Positions 26,712 to 35,015 of a DNA stretch of 61,877 nucleotides are shown here, piece by piece. Below the pieces are notes generated by a model that ran no database searches, had not been told where the DNA came from, and saw only the letters and a list, made by a program, of their open reading frames with translations. Numbering within the stretch: position 1 is the stretch's first letter; each line of letters begins with the position of its first letter. The DNA is from an uncultured Clostridiaceae bacterium (GTDB lineage: Bacteria; Bacillota; Clostridia; TANB77; CAG-508). Location of the stretch: assembly GCA_948444845.1 (NCBI GenBank), contig CAOJVB010000007.1, positions 1-61,877 on the forward strand, in the 5' to 3' direction. The translations under genes were made by a program, and so were the position numbers.

Positions 26712-26742
26712 GTAACAAGTTTTAATGACTTGTTATTTTTTT
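26712..26742 (+). terminator. Terminator
   Basis: AACAAGT...ACTTGTT arms with the loop TTTAATG, followed by a run of seven or more T. Confidence 0.8.
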
Positions 26743-26767
26743 GTGTTTAAAAAGGAGGAATGATACT

Positions 26768-27067
26768 ATGCAAAAAGATGAGGCAATAGAATATTTAGAA
26801 AAATTAGAAATAGGAACATTTTTGACAGTAAATATTCCTATTTCAAGTAATTGCAATATACCTGTTACAGCAATGTATGTTGGCAAAGATAAAGAGGGTA
26901 GATATGAATTTTTAGATACAGGAGAGTTTATTCTTTCAAAAGACTTCTTGGAGAAAGGAAAAATATCAATAGAAAAAGAATATGACAATAATAATGCAGT
27001 AAAGATTCATTCAAGAATAAAGAAAGAATATGAGAAAAAGCACAATAAAAATAAAGATGTAAGATAA
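26768..27067 (+). CDS. Hypothetical protein, 99 residues
   Basis: The in-frame GTG at 26741 lies in the terminator, whereas AAGGAGG at 26752-26758 places the start at the ATG at 26768. The sequence (LEKLEIGTFLTVNIPIS, then AMYVGKDKEGRYEFLDTG) looks like a small beta-barrel domain followed by a basic helix. I do not recognise it. It lies in the left accessory part of the element, before parA. Confidence 0.55.
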   Translation: MQKDEAIEYLEKLEIGTFLTVNIPISSNCNIPVTAMYVGKDKEGRYEFLDTGEFILSKDFLEKGKISIEKEYDNNNAVKIHSRIKKEYEKKHNKNKDVR

Positions 27068-27121
27068 TTTACACATTTGTATTAATAAAAAATAAATTGT
27101 AATCTATGGTAGGAGGTAAAA

Positions 27122-27493
27122 ATGGAACAAGAAAAAATTTTAAAGTATAACAATAAAGAATTATTTAATTATGAAATATTGCATCGATATGATGAAGATG
27201 GACAAAAAGGATTTTTAGGGTATCTATTAAGATATAAGCAATGGGAAATAAAAGATGATAATATAATATTTCCAGACATTAAAACACGACAACAAATACC
27301 TAATATTATAAGAGAATACGATAATGATAAAAGAATAGAAGTTATCAAAATAAGACAGGAAGTAATAAGAACTGCTAAATATTTTGGAGTTGAGTTTTGC
27401 GAAAGACAAGAAAAAAATAGACTTATAAGGTGTGAGAATAGAAAAAAAGAACTAGAAGAGAGGAAAAAAAGAACAAAGGAAAAAGAAAGATAA
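27122..27493 (+). CDS. Hypothetical basic protein, 123 residues
   Basis: No family recognised. The middle has an RYKQWEIKDDNIIFPDIK stretch, and the last 40 residues form a very charged helix rich in Arg, Lys and Glu. RBS TAGGAGG at about 27111. Terminator hairpins follow, so it is probably transcribed with the preceding small gene. Confidence 0.55.
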   Translation: MEQEKILKYNNKELFNYEILHRYDEDGQKGFLGYLLRYKQWEIKDDNIIFPDIKTRQQIPNIIREYDNDKRIEVIKIRQEVIRTAKYFGVEFCERQEKNRLIRCENRKKELEERKKRTKEKER

Positions 27494-27502
27494 AGACATA
27501 TA

Positions 27503-27580
27503 GAAGCGAGTTGATAACCTAAATTAATTCGCTTTTTCCATTTCAATATGAAATGTTACATAGCCTTTAATAAAAGGCTA
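27503..27580 (+). terminator. Two hairpins before parA
   Basis: AAGCGA...TCGCTTTTT at 27503-27538 is a terminator. TAGCCTTTAATAAAAGGCTA at 27561-27580 is a second short hairpin just ahead of the parA RBS and could act on parA expression. Confidence 0.6.
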
Positions 27581-27606
27581 AATTTAAAAGGAAGGAGGCA
27601 AAGCAA

Positions 27607-28434
27607 ATGTCAAAATGCAAAACGATAGCAATAGCAAACCAAAAGGGTGGAGTAGGAAAGACAACAACAACTTTTAATTTAGGTATAGCATTAACAAAAA
27701 ATAATAAAAAAGTATTATTAGTAGATGCAGACCCACAAGCAAATTTAACAACATATATGGGGTTTTATGACGAAGAAAATATACCAGTAACTCTTTCTAC
27801 TTTAATTGAAAGATATATTGATGATGAAGAAATAAAGCCAGAACAAGCAATTTTACACCACGAAGAGGGAATAGATTTAATACCATCTAATCTCAATTTG
27901 GCAATGACAGAAAGTAATTTATCGAATGCAATGAGCAGGGAATATGCAATGCGAAAAAGTTTAGAGGAATTAAAAAGTATATATGATTATATTATAATTG
28001 ATTGTATGCCCTCGTTAAGTATGCTAATAACAAATGCATTAGCAATGGCAGACGACGTAATTATACCAGTACAAAGCCAATATTTCTCAGCTAGAGGGAC
28101 AGGAAATTTATTAAAGATAATTTCAAAGGTAAAGAAACAAATAAATTCAAAACTGCAAGTTGGTGGAATACTTTTAACTCTTGTAGATAGTAGAACGAAA
28201 CTACCAAATAAAATAAAGCAAGAGCTAAAAGAAAATTATGGAGATATAGTCAAATTATATGACACTCAAATACCTAGTGCTATAAAAACGGCAGAATCCA
28301 CTTCAAAAGGGAAAAGTATATTTGCTTATGACAAAAATAGTAAAGTAACTCAAGCCTATACAAATTTTGCAAAGGAGGTATTAACAGATAATGAAAGAAG
28401 AAAAAATGAAGTTACCAAAGATGACACTAGATGA
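27607..28434 (+). CDS. parA: ParA-family partition ATPase
   Basis: A 275-residue Walker-type ATPase of plasmid/element partition (Soj-like). The deviant Walker A is KGGVGKTT (residues 13-20), Walker A-prime is DADPQANLT, and Walker B is YIIIDCMPS. It binds nucleoid DNA and works with ParB to segregate or stabilise the element. RBS AAGGAGG at about 27593. Its 3' end overlaps the parB start by 44 bases, which indicates translational coupling. Confidence 0.93.
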   Translation: MSKCKTIAIANQKGGVGKTTTTFNLGIALTKNNKKVLLVDADPQANLTTYMGFYDEENIPVTLSTLIERYIDDEEIKPEQAILHHEEGIDLIPSNLNLAMTESNLSNAMSREYAMRKSLEELKSIYDYIIIDCMPSLSMLITNALAMADDVIIPVQSQYFSARGTGNLLKIISKVKKQINSKLQVGGILLTLVDSRTKLPNKIKQELKENYGDIVKLYDTQIPSAIKTAESTSKGKSIFAYDKNSKVTQAYTNFAKEVLTDNERRKNEVTKDDTR

Positions 28435-29341
28435 GTTTTTTACAACACAAGACGAAAGAGATAATAAAAATAGAGAATATGTAAGAATGATTCCAGTAAA
28501 AGAAATCACAAACTTTCCAAACCACCCATACAAAGTAAAAGATGATGATGAAATGTTTTCAATGGCAGAAACAGTAAAACAATTTGGAGTAATACACCCA
28601 GTTTTAGTAAGACCAAAAGAAAATGGTGGCTACGAAATGATTTCTGGACACAGAAGAAAAAGAGCGTGTGAAATTGCAGGGAGAACAGAAATAAAAGCTA
28701 TAGTAAGAGAAATGACAGACGAAGAAGCAACAATAGTAATGGTAGATAGTAACAACCAAAGAGAAAAAATACTACCAAGTGAAAAAGCATTTGCATATAA
28801 AATGAAGCTAGATGCTATGAAAAAACAAGGACAAAGAAATGATTTAACTTCTGCCCCAGAGGAACAGAAGTTGAAAAATAAAACAACAAGAGAAATACTA
28901 GCTGAAGAAACAGGAGAAAGTTCTAGTAATATACAAAGATTTATTCGACTTACTGAACTAATACCAGAACTATTAAAATTAGTTGACGAAGAAAAAATGA
29001 AACTAAGACCAGCAGTTGAACTTTCATATTTAACAAAAGAAGAACAACAACAGGTATTTGATGCAATAGAATATACAGATGCATTTCCATCACACCCACA
29101 AGCTATTAAAATGAAAAAATTAAGTGAAAGTGGTAATTTAACTATGGAAGAAATTGACGATATATTAGAACAAGAAAAACCAAACCAAATACCAAAGTTT
29201 AAAATTCCAGAAGATAAAATAGAGCAGTATATACCAAAACAATATAAATCAATGGAAGAAAAAGAGGAATATATTGTGCATTGTGTAAAAGAAACATCGG
29301 AAAGGGAAAGAAAACAGAAACAAAATGAATATGTAAGGTAA
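28391..29341 (+). CDS. parB: ParB/Spo0J-family partition protein
   Basis: A 316-residue ParB nuclease/CTPase-fold protein. Family motifs are FPNHPYKVKDDDEM, then GVIHPVLVRPKENGGYEMISGHRRKRAC (the GxRR box as GHRRKRA), and a helix-turn-helix region (TTREILAEETGESSSNIQRFI). It binds parS sites and partners ParA. The start overlaps parA and lies just after the AAGGAGG at 28373-28379. It is followed by a 240-base spacer. Confidence 0.92.
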   Translation: MKEEKMKLPKMTLDEFFTTQDERDNKNREYVRMIPVKEITNFPNHPYKVKDDDEMFSMAETVKQFGVIHPVLVRPKENGGYEMISGHRRKRACEIAGRTEIKAIVREMTDEEATIVMVDSNNQREKILPSEKAFAYKMKLDAMKKQGQRNDLTSAPEEQKLKNKTTREILAEETGESSSNIQRFIRLTELIPELLKLVDEEKMKLRPAVELSYLTKEEQQQVFDAIEYTDAFPSHPQAIKMKKLSESGNLTMEEIDDILEQEKPNQIPKFKIPEDKIEQYIPKQYKSMEEKEEYIVHCVKETSERERKQKQNEYVR

Positions 29342-29493
29342 GTAGTAGCAACAGATAAATAAATTTGTAGCTACACTTTTTTTATTCCCCCTCCTTACAA
29401 TCCACCCCCTAATACTAGCTATATACTAACTGAAAAGATATATTATTAAAATAAAATATAAAAAATAATTAATAGCGAAAGGAGATGGTTATT

Positions 29494-29520
29494 ATGTGCA
29501 ATTTTAAGCCTATAAAATAA
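29494..29520 (+). CDS. Eight-codon ORF with strong RBS, possible leader peptide
   Basis: MCNFKPIK, preceded by AAAGGAGA at 29479-29486 with 7-base spacing. It is the only coding-like signal in the 29342-29583 gap. It may be a regulatory leader for the downstream gene or a chance match; confidence is low. Confidence 0.25.
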   Translation: MCNFKPIK

Positions 29521-29583
29521 AAAATATACACTTGCTAAATAAAAAGCAATAGAGTAAGATATAAGCAAAGGAGAATGATAGAT

Positions 29584-30090
29584 ATGAAAAAAATATTGAT
29601 TATAACCACAGTGCTTATAGTAAGTTTAGCCATAATAAGTTTAGGAGTAATTTGTTTTATAGGAAATAGCAAAGTAGATAATAACACAAATGAACAAGGA
29701 GAAAAACAAGCAAACGAAATAGTTGAAAATGTAACAGTTGAAAACACTATCACAAATGACATTGAAAGTAATATAAAAGAGCCTATACAGGAAGATGAAA
29801 ATAAAGAAATTAAGGAAGATACTACTTCTCAAAGTGATAAAAAACAAGAAACAACAACTACATCAACGAAAGTAGAAAAGACTAATGAAAAAACGACACA
29901 AAAAACAAAAAACGAAAAAACAACGAAAGCTACAACAACTGAAACAAACAAAAATAGTAATAAAAGTAGTTCAAATAAAAAAACAATAGAGGTAGAAACA
30001 GATAAAAGTACAACTTACAATATTGATGATGCAGGAACAGCAAGTAAAGGGTATTTAACAGAGGAACAAATGAAAGCATTAGGATTATAG
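29584..30090 (+). CDS. Membrane-anchored Thr/Lys-rich protein
   Basis: A 168-residue exported protein. The ATG at 29584 is chosen over one at 29575 because AAAGGAG (29567-29573) is better spaced. Residues 1-24 form a membrane anchor or signal. The rest is low-complexity Glu/Thr/Lys/Asn (ETTTTSTKVEKTNEKTTQ), typical of a cell-wall-spanning stalk, ending GYLTEEQMKALGL. It lies just upstream of the large adhesin, with its own terminator, and may be part of the surface apparatus of the element. No enzyme domain is seen. Confidence 0.65.
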   Translation: MKKILIITTVLIVSLAIISLGVICFIGNSKVDNNTNEQGEKQANEIVENVTVENTITNDIESNIKEPIQEDENKEIKEDTTSQSDKKQETTTTSTKVEKTNEKTTQKTKNEKTTKATTTETNKNSNKSSSNKKTIEVETDKSTTYNIDDAGTASKGYLTEEQMKALGL

Positions 30091-30114
30091 AAAATTAGTA
30101 AAATTATTTTAAAG

Positions 30115-30137
30115 AGCAAGAGTAAAATCTTGCTTAT
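30115..30137 (+). terminator. Terminator before the adhesin gene
   Basis: AGCAAGA...TCTTGCT arms followed by TATTTTTTAT. Confidence 0.7.
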
Positions 30138-30168
30138 TTTTTATGCAAAAAAGGAGGAAATTATAACT

Positions 30169-33100
30169 ATGTTAAAGAAAATAATCAGATTAACATTTTT
30201 TATACTATTAACGATTATTGCTATTAGTACAATATCAAGCAATGTATATGCAGTAACTATTAGCAATTTGTCAGCTTATGGAATAACTTGGAATGGAACT
30301 AAAGTAGGTCATTTTGAAATAGATGGAAGAGTAGCATTTTGTGTAGACCATTCAAAGACTACACCTGGAACTGGAGTAGAATATGGAAGCAGACAAGTGT
30401 ATAACAATGCAGAAGTAAGAAAAATATTATATTATGGATGGGGAGGACCTGGTCAATGGTCTGGATTTAATGGAAATGAAGCAAAAGGAATTGTTATAAC
30501 AACAATGAAATTAAACAAACATTTTAATGGAGATAATAGAAGTTTTTTAGCAGAATTTGAAAGCTTTTTAGCTTCTCAACCAGACCCTATTTTTAGTACA
30601 AATTTTAGCAATAGAAATCTAACTGCAAGTATAAGTGGAGATAAACAAGTTACTAATCAAACCACAATTACAGGCTCTGATAGAGTACAATTAAAATTTA
30701 CTTTACAAGATAATGTAACTATTGTATGTGATAATAGAAATTGGTCAAAAACAGGTGGAGAAGTAACAGTCAGTGCAGGAGATGTAATACATTTTGAAGC
30801 ACCATTAAATGTAACAGGAACTTGGACATCTTCTAATATAGCAAATAGTGTAGTATTTCAATCACTTATCTATACTTCATCAAATTCAAGTTATCAAAGA
30901 ATTGCAAGGGCAGGAGAGTTTGAAGTTGATCCAGGTAGTACAACGAATATATCAATAAATTGGGTTAATACAGGAAATATAGAAATTCATAAAAAAGACA
31001 GTATCACAGGACAAGCAATAGCAAATACAACTTTTAATATAAAAGGAAACGGAATAGATACAAATATTACAACTGATATAAATGGAATCGCAAGATTGAA
31101 TAACATTCCACTTGGAACATATCAAGTAACGGAAACCATATCAAACTCTAATTATGAAATTGATACAACAGTAAAGATATTAGAAGTAGAGCCAGGAAAA
31201 ACAACAACAAAAGAAATTGGTAATAAACATATTGAGGGAGAACTTGAATTAGTAAAAGTAGAAAAGAACAATGAAAGCATAAAAATTCAAGGTGCAAAAT
31301 TTGAATTATTTAGTGTTGAATTAAATAAGGTAGTTGCAACAGGAGTAACTGATACTAACGGAAAAATAAAATTTAGCAATATTCGTACAGGTGAATATAA
31401 GGTGTATGAAGTAGAAGCGAATGAGTGGTATAAATTAGATAGTACACAACATTCAGTAATAATAAAGAAAAATGAAACAAGCTATATTACAGTTAAAAAT
31501 GAACTGAAAACAGGACATATTAAAATTGAAAAAGTTGATAAAGATTACACCAATATTAAACTTGCAGGTGCAGTATTTGAAATTTACAACAGCAAAGGAA
31601 CAAAAGTTGATACACTTACAACAGGAAATGATGGAACTGCAACAAGTAAAGAACTACCACTTAAAGAAACTTATACAGTAAAAGAAGTAAAAGCTCCGCT
31701 GAATTACAGAATAAATACTAAAGAAACAACAGTAACTTTTACATCTTCTGATGTTGGAAAAACGAAAACAGTAACTTATGATAATAAACACGATGAGGGA
31801 GAACTTGAAATATTAAAAGTAAACAAACTTGATGAAACAATGAAAATAGAGGGTGTTAAGTTTGAATTATGGAGTATAGAACTTAATAAAGTAATGGCAA
31901 CAGGTACTACTAATAAAGAGGGAAAATTAAAATTTACTAATATAAGAACAGGAGAATACCTATTATATGAAGTAGAAGCAAATGAGTGGTATAGATTAGA
32001 TACAACAAAGAAAACTACTACAATTAAGAAAGATGAAACAACTTATATAACAATTAAAAACCAACCTAAAATGGGTTATATAGCAATAGAAAAGTATGAC
32101 AAGGACTATACTGACCAAAAATTAGCAGGTGCAGTTTTTGAAATATATAATTCTAAAGGTCAAAAGGTTGATACAATTACGACAAATGAACAAGGAAGAG
32201 CAAAATCAAAAGCATTACCTATATATGAAACTTATACGGTAAAAGAGGTAAAAGCACCAGTAAATTACTATATAAATAAAAAAGAAACAACAGTTAAATA
32301 TACTTCGTCAGAAGATGAAGTAACTAAAAACGCAGCATACCCAGAAAAACGACACGAAGGAAATCTTAAAGTTTATAAAGTTGATGACAAAAACCAAAGA
32401 ATAGCATTAGGAAATGTAGAATTTGATTTATATTCACACGAATTTAATAAAGTAATAGGAACATTCTACACTGATGTAAACGGAGAAATACTTGTAGAAA
32501 ATTTAAGAGTTGGAACATACTCTTGGATTGAGAAAACAACCAATAAATGGTATGACTTAGCTGAGAATACAGAAGTAGAAGTAATATGGAATACAACAGT
32601 AGAAACAACAATATTAAACAAATTAAAACAAGGTAGAATAAAAATTGTTAAAGTAGATAAAGACAACAATGAGATTTTACTTGAGGGTGTCAAATTCCAA
32701 GTAATCGATGATAAAGGAAATGTGTTAGAAACTATTGTAACTAATGAAAACGGCGAAGCAATTACCGCAGAATACCCTGTTAGAGATTTTGAAAACTTAT
32801 CGTTAAAGGAAATTGAAACATTAAAAGAATACAAACTAAATGATGAAGTTATACAATTAACATTAAAAGCAAACGAAACAATAGTGAAAACAGTAGAAAA
32901 TGAAGTTAAAAAAGGACAGATAAAAATTGTGAAAGTAGATAAAGATAATAATGAAATTAAATTAGAGGGAGTTGTTTTTGAAGTTTTAAATGAAAAAGGA
33001 GAAATAGTAGAAACTTTAATTACTAACAAAAATGGAGAGGCAACAACAAAAAGGCTTCCAATAACGTCAACATATACAGTAAGAGAAAAGGAAACATTGA

Positions 33101-34725
33101 GAGAATACAAATTAAATATAGATGAAATAAAAGTTAAATTACAAGAAGATGAAATAAAGACTTTAACACTTACAAATGAATTAAAGAAAGCACAAATTAA
33201 AGTTATAAAAGTAGATAAAGAAAATCACGAAATTAAGTTAAAAGACGTAGAATTTGAAGTATATAATAGCAAAGGAGAATTAGTTGATACAATTATAACT
33301 AATGAAAATGGAGAGGCAATAACAAAAGAGTTACCTGTAAATGATACCTATTCATTAAAGGAAGTTAAAACAGATAAATACTACAAACTAAACACAGACA
33401 TTACTATTATTGACCTAACCAAATATATTGATAATTATGAAGAAAACATTATAGAATCTATTACAATTGAAAACCAAATAAAAAAGGGACAAGTTAAAGT
33501 AGTAAAAGTAGACAAAGACAATAATAAAATTAAATTAGAGGGAGTTACTTTTGAAGTGTTAGATGAAACTGGAAAAGTTGTAGAGACACTTGTTACAGAT
33601 GCTAACGGAGAGGCAACATCTATTCCTTTAAGAATAAATCAAAAATATACTTTAAAAGAAACCAAAACACAAGAAATTTATGAACTAAATGAAGAGTTAA
33701 TAATTGTCGAATTAGAAGATAACAAAATAACTAATAAAATCATTACAAATGAATTAAAGAAAGCACAAATTAAGGTAATTAAAGTAGATAAAGAAAATCA
33801 CGAAATTAAGTTAAAAGATGTAGAATTTGAAGTATATAATAGCAAAGGAGAATTAGTTGATATAATTATAACTAATGAAAATGGAGAGGCAGTTACAAAA
33901 CGTTTACCAGTAAATGATAATTACTCATTAAAAGAAGTAAAAACAGATAAATACTACAAACTAAACACAGACATTACTATTATTGATTTAACACAATATA
34001 TTGGTAATTATGAGAAAAACATTGTAGAAACTACTATTATTGAAAACCAAGTGAAAAAAGGAACAATAAAAGTAATTAAAATTGATGGAGATACAAAAAT
34101 TCCATTGGAAGATATTATTTTTGAAGTATATGATGAAGACAATAACTTAATTGAAACCATTATTACTGATGAAAACGGAGAGGCAACAACAAAAGAATTA
34201 CCAATAAATAAACATTATATTTTAATTGAAAAGGAAACTCAAAAAGGCTATCAATTAAGTGATAAAGAAGAAATAGTAGAATTAACAGAAGATGAAATTA
34301 CTTCCATTGAATTTGAAAACTATAAAGAAAAAGGAAAAATTAAAATAGTAAAAACTTCTAGTAATGGAAAAGTAGATGGCTTTTCTTTTAAAATTACAGG
34401 AATGAGTATTACAGGCGAAAAAATTGAAATGATAGTTACTACTGATAAAACTGGTATTATTTTAATAGATGATATTTTAGTTGGAGAATATACAATTGAA
34501 GAAATAAGGGACGAAAGTTACGAAGAAACAGAGCCACAAACAATTAATGTAAAAAATGGAGAAATTGCAGAAGTAAGTTTTTATAATAAGCTAATCGAAA
34601 TTGATACACCACAAACAGGAGATGAAAGAAATACAATGCTATGGACTATATTACTTGCGACATCTATCACTTTACTATTAAGTGTAACTGTATATAAAAT
34701 AGTTAAAAAAAGAAAAAGTAAATAA
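30169..34725 (+). CDS. Giant surface adhesin with 13 SpaA/Cna-B-type repeats and sortase signal
   Basis: An exported protein of 1,518 residues. The ATG at 30169 is chosen because AAGGAGG lies at 30151-30157. Residues 1-28 are a signal peptide. The N-terminal head (about 29-275) resembles a thioester-type adhesin domain with a Cys at 58 (AFCVDHS), though I see no clear partner Gln. Thirteen prealbumin-like repeats of about 85-100 residues follow, each starting with a pattern such as GQIKIVKVDKDNNEIKLEGV. Their Lys and Glu positions suit isopeptide bonds. The C-terminus has TPQTGDE, a hydrophobic helix and a basic tail. The sortase B gene at 58077 is its likely anchor enzyme. It probably holds mating cells together. 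Confidence 0.9.
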   Translation: MLKKIIRLTFFILLTIIAISTISSNVYAVTISNLSAYGITWNGTKVGHFEIDGRVAFCVDHSKTTPGTGVEYGSRQVYNNAEVRKILYYGWGGPGQWSGFNGNEAKGIVITTMKLNKHFNGDNRSFLAEFESFLASQPDPIFSTNFSNRNLTASISGDKQVTNQTTITGSDRVQLKFTLQDNVTIVCDNRNWSKTGGEVTVSAGDVIHFEAPLNVTGTWTSSNIANSVVFQSLIYTSSNSSYQRIARAGEFEVDPGSTTNISINWVNTGNIEIHKKDSITGQAIANTTFNIKGNGIDTNITTDINGIARLNNIPLGTYQVTETISNSNYEIDTTVKILEVEPGKTTTKEIGNKHIEGELELVKVEKNNESIKIQGAKFELFSVELNKVVATGVTDTNGKIKFSNIRTGEYKVYEVEANEWYKLDSTQHSVIIKKNETSYITVKNELKTGHIKIEKVDKDYTNIKLAGAVFEIYNSKGTKVDTLTTGNDGTATSKELPLKETYTVKEVKAPLNYRINTKETTVTFTSSDVGKTKTVTYDNKHDEGELEILKVNKLDETMKIEGVKFELWSIELNKVMATGTTNKEGKLKFTNIRTGEYLLYEVEANEWYRLDTTKKTTTIKKDETTYITIKNQPKMGYIAIEKYDKDYTDQKLAGAVFEIYNSKGQKVDTITTNEQGRAKSKALPIYETYTVKEVKAPVNYYINKKETTVKYTSSEDEVTKNAAYPEKRHEGNLKVYKVDDKNQRIALGNVEFDLYSHEFNKVIGTFYTDVNGEILVENLRVGTYSWIEKTTNKWYDLAENTEVEVIWNTTVETTILNKLKQGRIKIVKVDKDNNEILLEGVKFQVIDDKGNVLETIVTNENGEAITAEYPVRDFENLSLKEIETLKEYKLNDEVIQLTLKANETIVKTVENEVKKGQIKIVKVDKDNNEIKLEGVVFEVLNEKGEIVETLITNKNGEATTKRLPITSTYTVREKETLREYKLNIDEIKVKLQEDEIKTLTLTNELKKAQIKVIKVDKENHEIKLKDVEFEVYNSKGELVDTIITNENGEAITKELPVNDTYSLKEVKTDKYYKLNTDITIIDLTKYIDNYEENIIESITIENQIKKGQVKVVKVDKDNNKIKLEGVTFEVLDETGKVVETLVTDANGEATSIPLRINQKYTLKETKTQEIYELNEELIIVELEDNKITNKIITNELKKAQIKVIKVDKENHEIKLKDVEFEVYNSKGELVDIIITNENGEAVTKRLPVNDNYSLKEVKTDKYYKLNTDITIIDLTQYIGNYEKNIVETTIIENQVKKGTIKVIKIDGDTKIPLEDIIFEVYDEDNNLIETIITDENGEATTKELPINKHYILIEKETQKGYQLSDKEEIVELTEDEITSIEFENYKEKGKIKIVKTSSNGKVDGFSFKITGMSITGEKIEMIVTTDKTGIILIDDILVGEYTIEEIRDESYEETEPQTINVKNGEIAEVSFYNKLIEIDTPQTGDERNTMLWTILLATSITLLLSVTVYKIVKKRKSK

Positions 34726-34733
34726 AGAGTAAT

Positions 34734-34759
34734 AAAGGTGGCTTTAATAGGCCACCTTT
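34734..34759 (+). terminator. Terminator after the adhesin gene
   Basis: AAAGGTGGC...GGCCACCTTT arms with a seven-base loop, nine bases after the adhesin stop. Confidence 0.75.
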
Positions 34760-34782
34760 AAACTTAGAAAGTAGGTGTAAGA

Positions 34783-35001
34783 ATGGCGACATATAGCGTA
34801 AATCAAATGAAAAAAGTAATAAAAAAATTAGAAAAAATAAATATAACAACTGAAAAAGAAATATTGAATTTAAAAGTATTAGAAGTTAAAAAACTAAAGG
34901 AACAAGATAAAGTAAGTATGAACGATATTGAAATAATATGGGAAATACAAGATATGATACAAGATAAGAGTTGGTTTAAAATTTTACTCGATACTAAATA
35001 G
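34783..35001 (+). CDS. Small hypothetical protein, 72 residues
   Basis: A helical, Lys/Glu-rich protein (IKKLEKINITTEKEILNLKV) with no recognised family. RBS GTAGGTG at about 34771. It ends 14 bases before the large methyltransferase-helicase gene, whose RBS AGCAAGGAGG overlaps the end of this gene, so the two are coupled. Confidence 0.65.
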   Translation: MATYSVNQMKKVIKKLEKINITTEKEILNLKVLEVKKLKEQDKVSMNDIEIIWEIQDMIQDKSWFKILLDTK

Positions 35002-35015
35002 CAAGGAGGTGCAAA

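Noticed and set aside
30169..34725. CRISPR-like or tandem DNA repeats in the adhesin gene
   Set aside because: The repeats are protein repeats of about 90 residues with diverged DNA, not short repeats with spacers.
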